Origin: Dendrophyllia cribrosa
Lineage: Eukaryota > Cnidaria > Anthozoa > Scleractinia > Dendrophylliidae
NCBI GenBank assembly: GCA_024195265.1
Contig: JAJLRJ010000003.1
Span: 28,572,658-28,636,657 of the forward strand
Reading direction: 5' to 3'
Length of the DNA: 64,000 nucleotides
The notes under the pieces were generated by a model. That model saw only the letters and a list, made by a program, of their open reading frames with translations, did no database searches and had not been told where the DNA came from. This document shows, piece by piece, positions 10,291-21,238 of the stretch (position 1 is the first letter of the stretch; the number at the start of each line of letters is the position of its first letter). The position numbers and the translations under genes were made by a program.

Positions 10291-10301
10291 GGGGAATCCC
10301 C
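10291..10301. promoter_or_regulatory. NF-kappaB-like palindrome GGGGAATCCCC (locus A)
   Basis: Perfect 11-mer palindromic kappaB-type site 347 bp upstream of the predicted 5'-exon donor of locus A. It is the reverse complement of the site at 26222-26232, which lies 336 bp upstream of the equivalent donor in locus B. Rel/NF-kappaB control of a death-domain receptor gene is plausible but inferred. Confidence 0.5.
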
Positions 10302-10422
10302 TTCAATCCCGCCTGACTTTCACTTTCCATCCATGGCCAATACTGTCGCACTGATACGGACCGTATGTTTATACTGACGGTCATATTTCTCTGCATCACT
10401 CAGTACGCTCAATGCCTGTTAG

Positions 10423-10790
10423 CCTGCAGTGCAGGCGTATTTTGTGGTGATCGAGTGCTTAGTATTTTCTTTGCATTATGTCTAGGCGCCATCTTGGAAT
10501 ATTAAATTAGAGGAGGATTAGGGAGAGTATAAAATGCGGTCAACGGGGGTGGGTGTCAGGCACAAACGAAGGAGGCGGCAGGGGGAGGGGGAGGGGGAGG
10601 GGGGAGGGGGGAGGGGGAGGGGGAGGGGGAGGGGGAGGGGGAGGGGGAGGGGGAGGGGGAGGGGAACTCCCTGCTTCCTTTAACTCGTCCCAACTCCCTA
10701 CGTTTTGGTAATCCAAGGTGGCGGACGAGCTTACGAACGAATTCAAAAAAAGCATACGCTCGCCATAAAACGCCTGCACTGCAAGCTAAG
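10423..10790. mobile_element. MITE with 10-bp target duplication and GGGGGA core
   Basis: Inverted ends (left CCTGCAGTGCAGGCGTATTT; right, reversed, CTTAGCTTGCAGTGCAGGCG) are flanked by direct repeats TGCCTGTTAG at 10413-10422 and 10791-10800. A 9-11 bp duplication is typical of Mutator-like elements, so this may be a non-autonomous member. The core is a (GGGGGA)n microsatellite. Proline/serine-rich open frames through the repeat on the minus strand are artefacts. Confidence 0.7.
10581..10674 (+). repeat. (GGGGGA)n microsatellite
   Basis: Nearly uninterrupted GGGGGA repeat of about 94 bp inside the MITE. The G-rich strand could form G-quadruplexes. Confidence 0.9.
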
Positions 10791-10800
10791 TGCCTGTTAG

Positions 10801-11900
10801 TGAATTGCAATTGAACGTTCCAGAAAACTGAAATCAATTGTTAACCGTTTCGCTTCGACAGATCTTTCTCTACCTTAGACAAAACTGCAAATAAACGGCT
10901 ATGCATGATCGCTAGAATTATTTTCTTTTACATAAACACAAATCCGCTATCAACCAATCAAAAGCTTAATTAAACTCTCTTTTTGAGACCTCATAATGCG
11001 ATATTATGGGCATAATGCGATATTATGGGCAGTTTGGAATAGAAGGCCACGAAAGCCAATTTACCTCGGGTTATTGAAAGTGCAGCAGAGATGTCACGGC
11101 TAAAAGCGTGCAAAAGCTGACCGTAATATGACGGAAACAAGCGAAGCACAAATACATTTGCCAAGCTTAAAAGGAAACCGACAATCGACGCGGCTAGATG
11201 TACAGTTTTACGAATACACGTTTGGAATGTGTGTATTTTCTAACTTTTTTTATCGCTTTTTTGTGCTTACGTCGTTTTTGCTTAACCATTTCACTGACGA
11301 CAGAATCAATTAAGTGTGCAGGCAAGTAAATGAATAGGTCGATCGGATTTGTGTACCATGTAAGGACCTCTGTTGAAACGAAGTGGGCGGTATAAGTAAA
11401 GTTATTTAAACTATGACTGTACTCTTTATTAGGAGGAGAGACTGGTTGGAGTGTTATGAAACAGCAAGAGTTTGAAGAAGGGATAAAATGGCGGGAAAAA
11501 TTATTTTGAAACACACCAACAAACAGCCTACACCCACATTTATTTTGGGACAAAAATTCAATGTATACAACTTATGTGAAAAATAGTCATTTTACTTCAC
11601 TTAAACCTTGATTTATGCAGCCGAAGGATAGGGATGGGGAGCATGGCCCAGATCGAGTTTGCTGTTGGTTATCGTCCTTGCTTCAAGGGTTCTTTTCCGG
11701 GCACTGCAGTTTCCCCTCCCTTCACAAGAACCAACATACTAAATTCCAATTCCATCTGGAATGCAAGGACACATTTGAACGAGTCTTTGAGAGCTCTTAC
11801 GTGTTACTTGGGTAAACAACTTAGATTTAGATTATACAATGCTATATAAATACGTAGATGTATATATACAGCCTAAGAAATGGAAACCTTTAATCCGACT
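10801..11900. other. Non-coding stretch
   Basis: No recognised gene. A 20-bp direct duplication (CATAATGCGATATTATGGG) sits near 10993-11032. Open frames of 60-120 codons here (for example minus 11194-11553) show no domain and lack splice or start context. Confidence 0.45.
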
Positions 11901-11907
11901 CGGTAAG

Positions 11908-11980
11908 CTAGTAGATTCAAGCCCACGACCTACGAAATAGATCATCCGTTACATGTACTCTACCAACTGAGCTAGGAGGC
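11908..11980 (-). repeat. tRNA-derived SINE
   Basis: On the minus strand: GGCCTCCTAGCTCAGTTGG (A box/D-arm), then GTAGAGTA, and a degenerate B box (GGTCGTGGGCTTGAATC). The acceptor stem does not pair, so this is a SINE or tRNA pseudogene. Flanking sequence resembles that around the fragment at 1.8 kb. Confidence 0.6.
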
Positions 11981-12145
11981 CAAGAAGGAGCAAGTCGACT
12001 TCAGCAAACTTCTGGCTTCTTTGCTTTGTGTGGCTCCATTTCCGGGTCTATCATTACAAAACAGCTGCACCCAGGTGCCTATTTATCATTTCTATGTGCA
12101 CATTGTCCTTCTTTACACCCATTGAGGTGTAACTAGTAACATTAA

Positions 12146-12850
12146 GAGAGAATGTCCACTAACGTCGAGCGAGGGCTGGCACATGATGAAAAATCAAATT
12201 CCTTCATAAATTTTCCACGGATACCCTATGGTAGTCCTAGAAACTTGGTAGGATTTTTTTCCTGAAATATGTTTTAAACCTGAAAAAAAAAAAATTAAAC
12301 CTGTTTTGGTCCCACGTGTCCGGAAAACACCTGAAATAAACATGTGTGATACCTTCTCGCAAACTTCGCTCTGTTAAATTCGCATCAAAGAAAACCTTGT
12401 TTCGAGCTTAGAAATTTGCTGTTGAGGTGTTTTCGAATTGTTTGAGTTCAGTTATAGACCTGTGGATTAATTTCCAAGATAATGGCCAGCCGCTGAAAAT
12501 CACTAAAATTCGCATGCTCAAAATTCTTGATTTGGCACACTTTTCCGACGGACAGTTTCTTTACCCGGTGAAACACGAAATCACTTGAAATTTGTAACTT
12601 TTGAAAGAGGAAATGCCGTTCTAAAATCAGATATAAAAATTAGTTTCGGGCTTTGCATCAGCGCCGAGTACTAACGCCCTAAAAGTGTCGATAATCACAA
12701 GAAATTTTGACTAAATTTGTCTGTAACGCAACGAATTCTCCACAAATCATCAGTTGTTGGTTTTTGTCACGCGATTATAAATGTTTTTCGTGATTTAAAA
12801 CTATAGCAAATCGAAGGTAAATAAAAAATATTATCTATTCTTCTTTGACA
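12146..12850 (+). repeat. Left terminal inverted repeat (~0.7 kb) of the TTAA element
   Basis: Pairs in reverse with about 19515-20223. Shared blocks include the first 17 bp, AACCTGAAAAAA, GGAAAACACCT-type sequence, TGTGGATTAATTTCC, AATGGCCAGCCGCTGAAAA, TACCCGGT and CAACAACTGATGATTTGTGG (as on the right arm). The arms differ by scattered substitutions and small indels, so the copy is not brand new. Confidence 0.8.
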
Positions 12851-13828
12851 AGTTCTTTAAAATATTAAAGATTGGTTTCCTTCATAATCGATTTTTAACT
12901 GCGTAGCAGGTTTTGGTATAAAATGTTTGCGGTTTGTTTTTGAGCCTTATTCGCAATAATTCTTCTGTGGTCTCATATTACACCGCTGGAGTTCTGCGTG
13001 AAATATCTTCACACAACTGTTTTTTAACTTATAAACTGATAGACTGATATGCTCCATTCCATATGCTGACAGTATTCACCACATACATTTCTGTATCGAG
13101 GTTAATACGGTGCATTGTGTCACGTCCCGATAGGGAAAACAATATTCATGTGTTCAGTATAGTAGCACGTTTGTCAGATTTTACAATTCATTTCAATGTT
13201 TTTATGTGATCATTAAAAGTTTCCGATAGTTTTAAATAGCAAACATATAACTTTTTTCTTACATTTCACTACAGACTGTGACTTTTCAAGACGCGAATAT
13301 TTCATGACGTGATTTCTTTCAGATATCTTTTTCCAAGGCGTGATTGATTTCATTTTGGCGTGATAGTTTCAATCAATTCATTTCATGGTCGTCACCGTAA
13401 AATCAGATTTATCGTCAAAATTTGCGGATGATTTTATCCAAATAATAATAATTAACAAAAAAACACACTTGCGTGTGGCAAACTTCTTAGGTTCGACCTG
13501 CGGGCCTCTAGAGCAAGCCATTCATGAAAATAACAAAGTTGTACTGAAATCTTTTGATGCCACATTACAGGAAAATAAACAAAAAGTCGTAAGTGCCGAT
13601 CGGCGCTTTAATAGTAAATGTGCAAAAACTGACGGACAAATAATTTTCGCACAAAAACATAATACCCAATGAAACAGAAGTTGCGAAGTTCTTAATCTAA
13701 TTTTACTCATTGTCAAATGGTAAATTGAATTAGGTTATTTATCAACGCAACTGTTCTTCAGAGTTCTCACGGTTCAACGGTACATTAATCTCGAGTAGTT
13801 GTAAATGGAGGTTATCTGTTCTTTTCAG
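12851..13828 (+). other. 5' region of the TTAA-element gene
   Basis: No certain exon is found. It should contain the promoter and a first exon, because the coding exon at 13829 follows a good acceptor (TTATCTGTTCTTTTCAG). A 95-codon open frame at 13385-13672 has no recognised domain. Confidence 0.4.
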
Positions 13829-16800
13829 AAAATAGTTGGAGGCGTTTGCGCCTCTGACAAGCGATATGAACGAGCAGTTGTTGTTCCAGTATCGTCATGT
13901 GAAAGAGACGTTTCGGGGCACACGCGCAGTGTTGGAATTAGCGATGTCAACTCAGAAGTTGAGCTTATTTTAGCGCGCGCATCAGTCTTTTCACCTCCGC
14001 GCGACATTTCGACGTGGACCATTTGCCCAGCCCATCGTTCTTCTCTGGGAATTGGCTGGCGCAGAGGGGCTAATCGATGCCGAGTTCCACCAGGGCTCTC
14101 CGAGCATGCTTCGAAAGGAAAAGTGAGAAAAGCAGACCGTGGTATAGGCAAGTCGGAGTCGAAAGCTATATTGCGACACACCGGTGTCTTTGTTCCAGTG
14201 GGCTCTGGTAAGCACACATTTTGTCATACTTACAGCTGTATCAGTGTTTTGCATAGTTCACGCGCAATGGACCAATTGAGTTTTGTAGTTGTTCCAAGAG
14301 TTTCGACAATTAATGCGACTATGCTAAACCATGGCCAACCTAAGCCGCTGTCAACGTGTCCGCGTAAGTACGCGTTTTCAAAATTGTACCCTTTACAAGG
14401 TCTTACAAAAACGTTAACATTACAACACTTCTATAAATTAGGGTAAGTCATAGAAGTGGGGCTATAAAACAGTGCCTGCGAGGACACCCCTAATAAATGC
14501 AAGCAGCCATAATGGCCATATACCATTTGTCTGAAACTAGGCAGCCGTAGCGGCGATCAAAAACATCGATAGCATTTTGAACTGATGTGACATAATTGGT
14601 GTTAGAAAAGGTTACTTCAGAAATCTATGAGTAAGCTCAGTAATCTTAATTCCTCTATTGTGGCACAGGTATATGCCGTGACTGCAGGCCTATTATTGAT
14701 GCTACTGAGACGACACCAATAACAGTGCCGGGAACTCCAACCATTGCAAACATCACCGAAAGCATTGGCAACATTACCTTGGTAAGTTTGCCAATAAGAT
14801 GACTTGCGCGCCTTGCTGGACCTAATGAAAGAGCTACGCTTTTCATAGGCGCATCTTTTAAGCAAAATGGGACCTTATGTAATTTTTTTTAGAATATTTT
14901 TGTCGAATCGTGAATTTAGTTTCGCCTATAAAAGCTTGGTAAAATGCATTTTTTTCTCAAAATTACGAGATGTGCCATAGAGGCCCGTTTTGCTCGAATT
15001 ACAAAAAATAGAAAACACTCAGGAAGGAATATACTTTAAAACAATATCTACTTTTATAGGACAATGATTACCCAGCACACAGCACTCCTATTACGCCAGG
15101 AGGAAGTTTTTACCTTCCCCCATGTGAAGGCACCTGCAGTGATGTCAGTTTCCATATGCGAATCCCTAAAGAAAGGCCTCTAGACCCACTAAACACATAC
15201 TTGGTATCTAGAGATGTCAGCCCTATTAGGTCTCAGCTACAAAGCTCGTGGGAAAAGGCAAGCGGACGAACCAAGCGCTATTACACCCGGAAAGCTGGTC
15301 AAGGTGTGGCTGCTGTGGTAAAAGATATAACACCATATGAGACAGGCCCGCTGTTCCACGCACTGTGTTCCTCAGACGCGCTGCGTCGCCAGCTCTCCGG
15401 TGACGAAGATTCTGATGAGGACACCGTGGATGTGACGCTAATGGAGGCACTTGCTGAGTGTTACCAGGCTGCCAACCGTTGGGAAACGCGCCGCCAAATA
15501 CTCTCCATAATGGCAGACAAGTTGCGCTACAGCAAACTCCTAAGGTATATCCCTGGTCTGACCAAATATCGCTTTACAGAAGCCAAACGCCACTGCTTGG
15601 CCTACGGAAGAGACGCACCAGTACAGTCCGTAAAAGCAGTCAGGACAGACGTCGCCTCCCCGCAGATAGAACATTTCATCGCGTTCGTAACAAGCTCGCA
15701 CATAGTTCAAGATCTTCCATTTGGAGAAAGATCCATAACGCTTAGCAACAAAGAGATAATCAAGATACCAAACGTCATCAGAACGATGATCCCTGAGAGG
15801 ATAATAAAACAATACCTGGCTTACTGCGACGATTCCGGTTTCAAGCCCCTTAGCAGAAGTACGCTCCTGCGTATCCTTGCTGTCTGTCCTGCCTCTGTCC
15901 GCAAATCATTACAAGGCTTGGACTACGTGAGCTCGGCAGGTGCGCAGGCGTTTGAAGACTTAGCTGACATCGTGGAAAGGCTCGGAGACGCAGGACAAAG
16001 CATGGGATTGACTAAGGATCTACAGAGTCGCCTGCAAGCTGGAAAGCGCTACCTCAAAAGTGATTACAAGGTAGCTTACCCAAGAGAACTTCTCATGGTA
16101 GTGGTTTATTTTTCTATTTTAAAGCATGTGACCGAAGTTTTCATTCTTGATTTCTAAACAAATCCTTGTATAAGGGTCTTTTCGATTGCATGAGCTCATG
16201 TTATCAAAAACGCTCTTTTACAAAGAATTGCTGAGAGAGCCAAACTGAACTCTGATCCCCCTAGTCTGGTTGAAATTTTAGCTGCGGCTAAAACTTGCCA
16301 TGCATTCCCTGCTCTAGATTAGTGCTTGATAAACGTACAGTTCACAAATACTTCTAAAGATCGCAAATCTAGCCAAGAAAACTGTTTTTCGTTTCTTTTG
16401 TACATTCGTTTCTTATCAACGGTAATGCGATGGTTTACTTTTCTTGAGTAGAGAAATTTTTTGGCTTCTTAGCTCTCAAAAGAAATGTAATCATAGAAGT
16501 CAGGCCAAAAGTTACCGTTTATTTTCATTTGTGTTGCAGGTGCATGTGTCCCAGAGCTCCACTGTGGCCGATCATTGTAGATTGTTTGCTCTGAGCGACC
16601 CAAAGGAGCTCGTCTTCCAGGCTCAATGCGACCATGACCACGAGGACTCCTGTGATCGTTGTGATCAATTGGTAACAACTCTTTGCGAGATAGAGTCAGC
16701 ACGTATCGCCCAGGCAGACAACTTGCTTCCCGGAGTCAATGAGGAGCTTACATTCACTGTGAAACAAGCGAAAGCAAACATTTTTGCATGGAAAGCTCAC

Positions 16801-18456
16801 ATACTGCGCTCTATCAACCAAGATTCTGCAAGGGTTGACGTCCTTGAGTCACTTGACGAGTCATCAGTGTTTGTTGTCCAGGACTGGGCCATGAAGTATT
16901 TGCCAAGGAAATACCGTGAAAGCCAAACTGATTGGTTTGGTAAACGTGGTATTCCTTGGCATATCAGCGTAGCCTTCAGAAAGGTTAGCGACCACCTTCA
17001 AATGCTAACCTTTGCTCATATCGTGCAGACGTGTAGTCAGGACAGCTGTGCGGTCCTCGCAGTGATGGCAGACGTCATTAAGCAGCTCAAGACAACCATG
17101 TCAGAGCTGAAGACAGTCAATTACCGCCAAGACAATGCTGGCTGCTATCACTGTGGCACCACCATAATCTGCGCAAGCGTACAAGGAGCAGACCTGGGAG
17201 TTGCGATCAAACGGCTGGATTTCTCCGATCCCCAGGGAGGAAAAGGAGCCTGTGACCGAAAGGCGGCGACTATTAAGTCACATATGAATATCCACTTAAA
17301 CGCAGGACACGACATCGAGACCCCATCACAGATGCGTGAGGCCATGTTATCGTCCGGTGGAGTTCCATCTCTAAGTGTGACCCTCTGCGAGTCAATCACA
17401 AGTCCTCCAATGGCCGCGTACAAGGTCGATGGTGTTAGCACACTCTCGAATATAGAGTTTTCAAAAGAGGGAATCCGTGTATGGAGAGCGTATGGCGTGG
17501 GAACTGGAAGGTTAATCTCTCCGCAGAAGTATAAGACCCCGTCATCAGATGGTCTACCGTACATAGTAGTGCTCCAGGCGCACCCCAGCTCGTTTTCCCC
17601 AGCCGTAAAAAGAACGGCAAATACCGTACATCCAAGTGACACCCGCACTACGGAACATCAGGTGGAAACCGAAGAAGAGCTCTCAACATCAGGCGAGGCC
17701 CTGTTTACGTGCCCAGAGGAGGGATGTACCAAGACATTCTTGAGGCACTCCTCCATGATGCAGCACTTGGATTGCGGCAAACACCAGCGCGTTCTAGAGC
17801 GTGAGACGGTCTTTGACAAGGCTTCACTAGCATATGCAGAACAACTTGAGGGGCAAACAACTCTGGTACCAGTAATCAACACGGTCTTCACGCAAGCAAG
17901 TCACACATACAGGCAAGAAATGGGCTGGGCACTCAAGTCAAGTGTGTCACGGAGGACTAGGTTCACCCCAACCCAGAAGTCCTATCTGACTTCAAAGTTT
18001 AGGCTTGGAGAGCTGTCAGGAAATAAGGCAGACCCTGGAGCGGTTGCACGATCAATGATGTGTGCTAAGGATTCGAACGGCAGTAGGTTGTTTACCAGCG
18101 ACGAATTCCTTACGGCAAACCAAATAGCAGGCTTCTTCTCACGCCTTTCCTCAAAGAAAACCCTTGCGGATGAAGAGCAACAAGCCGATATCGAGGTCGC
18201 CGCCCACGAGGCAGGTCTGGAACAACTTGTGAATGAGGCTGTTCACGAGCTTGCACCTAAACACCCAATTGTTTACGACTCTTATAATCTCTGTGAACTT
18301 GCGTCCCAAAAGAAGCTCAGTGTCTTTTCTATCGCTGTGTTAAAGGATATTTGTACTTCTTTTGGCATTGACCTCTCAGATGTAACAGTTAAAGGCAAAA
18401 AGCCATACATTGACAAACTTCAGTCGCTTTGCCAGGAATGCGCGTGTCAGCGATGA
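13829..18456 (+). CDS. Putative transposase: zinc knuckle, RNase H-like core and C2H2 finger
   Basis: Exons 13829-14207, 14669-14781, 15060-16070 and 16540-18456; all junctions have GT/AG and matching phase, giving about 1,140 residues. If the first exon is instead read from the ATG at 13805, eight residues are added. Exon 1 carries CPAHRSSLGIGWRRG-type sequence. Exon 2 opens with ICRDCRP, so a zinc-binding module spans the junction. Exon 4 has conserved acidic positions fitting an RNase H-like/DDE fold: D in QDWAMKY (16882), D in RQDNAG (17131) and D in GKGACD (17254). A classical C2H2 finger follows (FTCPEEGCTKTF...H...H, about 17702-17790). The protein is enclosed in TTAA-bounded TIRs, so it most likely mobilises them. 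The family recalls multi-copy uncharacterised proteins of cnidarian and oomycete genomes; this is memory, not a search. No interruption is seen. Confidence 0.65.
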
Positions 18457-19514
18457 GAAATGATTTGTAGCGAACGTTATTGAAGCATTTTGGTAACATT
18501 GTCTCATCCAAAAGAACTGAAAGCGAGACATGAGAGTTGTGCAGGTAGGAAACCTGCTAAGTTTGACTTCATAAGCTTACTAAGACCGAAAAGGGAGGTT
18601 CCGAAATCACTGGAACCCTCCACTGGCTACGACCCTGGTTTATGGCAAATTGTAAACTTAACCCATGTACTGTTACTGTCTTAATCATGCCTTGCCCAAT
18701 TGTTGACGGTACAAAGAATTAAAATAATAATTTCGTTTTTAAAACCCAAGTACCGAGGCAGGGTATTGGCAAGTTTTCACTGTCGTCATGATAAGAATAT
18801 GGAAATGAATCATCGGTTCTGGGTCCACAGCTTTGTAGTCTGCGCTCTCCGAGTTACTTTATGACATCAGGCAAAATCACATTGCGTGACATTTCATTAC
18901 GTGACTAAATCCAAATGAGAGCTTTGAGGAAGAAATTGTCGTTCTGAAATATCGTTTTTACCACAATTGCCGGTAATCTCGCAATCCGATTGGTCGATGC
19001 GGATGGTAAATGAGAGTGCAAAAGACTACATGCAAGATTTTTCATAGGAAAAAATGTTTTGAAAGTCACAGAAGAGTAAACTCATTTGATCTGATTTGTA
19101 AAGGCTCTTGATTTAAAAAAAAGGCGGGATGGAAAAATAGCTTGTTAACCCCGCGCGTCAAGATGTCAAGATAATAATTATAGAATACACAGCTTAATAC
19201 ACACAACCCGATATTTAGACAATATCTTATCAAAGTGAGCTAAAAACATTACCCTTTTACCGTGGTTTACAACCGAGTACTGAGTAAAACTTGAAGAAAT
19301 TTCTAAGATTTTGATTATTTGACTGGCGGAATTCAAGGACTTTAACATTTTGTAATTATTGGTATTCTGGGAACGTTTATATTCGGCGCTGAAAGAAAGC
19401 CCGGAAGTAATTTTTATACCAGGGTTTAGAAAGGCATTTCTTCTTTCAACAATGCTAAATTTCAAGTGATTCTATGTTTTACCGGGTAGAAAACTGTCTC
19501 TTAACACGAAACTT
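18457..19514 (+). other. 3' region of the TTAA element
   Basis: Non-coding. The stretch 19380-19490 is a diverged second copy of a block in the right TIR (about 19690-19810), containing GGCGCTGA, AAGCCCG, TTTCAAGTGATT and TTTTACCGGGTA, a subterminal duplication. AATAAT-type poly(A) context follows the stop near 18720. Confidence 0.5.
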
Positions 19515-20223
19515 TAAAGAAGAACAGATAATCTTTTTATTTACCTTCGATTTGCTATAGTTTTAAATCACGAAAAACATTTGCAATCGCGTGACAAAAC
19601 CAACAACTGATGATTTGTGGACAAGTCGTTGCGTTACAGACAAATTTAGTCAAAATTTCTTGTGATTATCGACAGTTTTAGGGCGTTAGTACTCGGCGCT
19701 GATAAAAAGCCCGAAACTAATTTTTATATCTGATTTTAGAACGGCATTTCCTCTTTCAATAGTTATAAATTTCAAGTGATTTCGTGTTTTACCGGGTAAA
19801 GAAACTGTCGGTTGGAAAAGTGTGCCAAATCAAGAATTTTGAGCAAACGAATTTTAGTGATTTTCAGCGGCTGGCCATTATCTTGGAAATTAATCCACAG
19901 TTCTATACTTGGACTCAAATAATTCGTAAACACTTCAACAGCAAATTTCTAAGCCCAAAACAGTGCTTCCTATGACGCGAATGTAATAGAGCGGAGTTTA
20001 CGAGAAGGTATGAGACACGTTTATTGTAGGTGTTTTCAGGACGCGTTGGGCCGAAACACGTTTTAATTATTTTTTCAGGTTTATAAACATATTTCAAGAA
20101 AAAAATCCCACCACGTTTCTAGAATTGCCATACGGTATCAATGGACCAAATATGCAGAATTTTAATTTTCCCATTATGTGCCATGTATTTTCGATTTCGC
20201 TCGGTCTTAGTGGACATTCCCTC
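19515..20223 (-). repeat. Right terminal inverted repeat of the TTAA element
   Basis: Reverse complement of the left end 12146-12850, ending TGGACATTCCCTC next to TTAA 20224-20227. Confidence 0.8.
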
Positions 20224-20483
20224 TTAATTCCTTTTACAAATGTCTATATACCTAGAGTAGTAGCGTAAAAGCTTTTAGTAACAAATTGCAACAAGGTACA
20301 AAAATAATATGCTGCACTGGAAACAAGCTAAATTACATACGAGACGAAGCTCGATAACATTTATGGACACCTTCTCCCTGCAGAATTTTATATCGCAATC
20401 TGTCGCTAGTAATATTGTTTGTCTGAGTAACAGAGAGATCTGGAGAGTACTGAGTGAGATTAGCCCCTTGTTGGAAAAATGAA

Positions 20484-20518
<35 letters not shown>
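20484..20518 (+). repeat. G homopolymer of 35
   Basis: Uninterrupted run of 35 G. Length is likely unstable or approximate in the assembly. Poly-proline open frames across it on the minus strand are not genes. Confidence 0.9.
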
Positions 20519-20521
<3 letters not shown>

Positions 20522-20775
20522 GCTGACATTTAAAATCGACAATAAACAATAACAAAGAAAAAAGTTTAAGTAAGTTTTACCACAGATGCGATATCAAGAC
20601 AGGTTACCACAGGACTCAACACCTCCGCGAGGTCAGATATGATTTGATCCTCAGTTTACCGATCATTTCTAACCGTTTACTGGTAGGGATATCATGGTCT
20701 CTTTTGTATTCGACCTTTAAGTATGTCATATCATCTCTGTTGATGTTAGACACTTCGCCTATCATTGCCAACCAT

Positions 20776-21238
20776 TCGCCGTTCCGAGGTTGCGCGGGAG
20801 ATTGGGTCAAGTTACGTGTCGCAAAAGCATCATAGGGCTGTTTTGGGGGATGCTTCTCTATAACTCGTCGCTTTCGAGGAGTCACAGTCCAAGGAAATAT
20901 CGAAGGAAGTTGAGTTCTGCACATTCTTTCTCCCCCAGGTAAGTGATATCCACAAATCCTGGTGTTTGTGCATCCACCTTCAAATTTTCGTTGCGTATGA
21001 GTTTTTTATACAAATGCTTCGCTTTAGCATCAGTCGGCAACGTGTGACACTTTATATCTGGCGAGTTCCTCCAGTTATTTGTGCATCCTGGCACACAACA
21101 GTTAAATTTAACCATTTTACAACAACCAAAACACAAAGCTACGAGAAATTCAAGCAAATTGCGTCCCCCAAAACAGCCCTATGATGCTTTTGCGACACGT
21201 AACTTGACCCAATCTCTCACGCAACCTCGAAACGGCGA
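20776..21238 (-). mobile_element. 463-bp TIR element carrying a THAP-domain fragment
   Basis: Inverted ends TCGCCGTTCCGAGGTTGCGC / (reversed) TCGCCGTTTCGAGGTTGCGT extend for about 70 bp, including GTCAAGTTACGTGTCGCAAA on both arms. The dinucleotide AT flanks both ends; whether it is a 2-bp duplication is unclear. The minus strand between the arms encodes a THAP fragment. THAP domains occur in P-element, Kolobok and other transposases, so this is a shortened non-autonomous derivative. Confidence 0.75.
20882..21115 (-). pseudogene. THAP zinc-finger fragment
   Basis: Starts at ATG 21115 with MVKFNCCVPGCTNNW, the canonical THAP opening with the first zinc Cys pair, and continues with the LP...W/Y...I-type core. 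The expected C-x2-H second zinc pair is not seen, and the conserved region before LPSIFPW lies in another frame (20924-20616), so the domain is broken by a frameshift. Only the N-terminal DNA-binding part remains and no transposase core is present. Confidence 0.65.

Larger units (their letters stand above)
12146..20223 (+). mobile_element. 8.1-kb TTAA-flanked DNA transposon with ~0.7-kb TIRs (Kolobok-like)
   Basis: The left end reads TTAA|GAGAGAATGTCCACTAA (TTAA 12142-12145). The right end is its inverse, TTAGTGGACATTCCCTC|TTAA (TTAA 20224-20227). The inverted similarity continues inward for about 0.7 kb on each side. The enclosed plus-strand four-exon gene (13829-18456) encodes an RNase H-like protein. 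TTAA target duplication is used by the Kolobok and piggyBac superfamilies; the long TIRs and unusual protein make Kolobok-like the better guess. The coding exons have no stop or frameshift. The element lies between the two death-domain loci. Confidence 0.8.

Noticed and set aside
10540..10837. Two minus-strand open frames with long Pro/Ser-Pro repeats
   Set aside because: They are translations of the (GGGGGA)n microsatellite inside a MITE, with no independent coding evidence.
11194..11553. 119-codon minus-strand open frame
   Set aside because: No domain or paralog seen; in a region without other coding signals.
13385..13672. 95-codon plus-strand frame inside the TTAA element
   Set aside because: Considered as first exon of the transposase, but no donor in the right phase was found and the peptide shows no match to the downstream zinc module.
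20275..20542. Minus-strand poly-proline open frames
   Set aside because: Artefact of the 35-G homopolymer.
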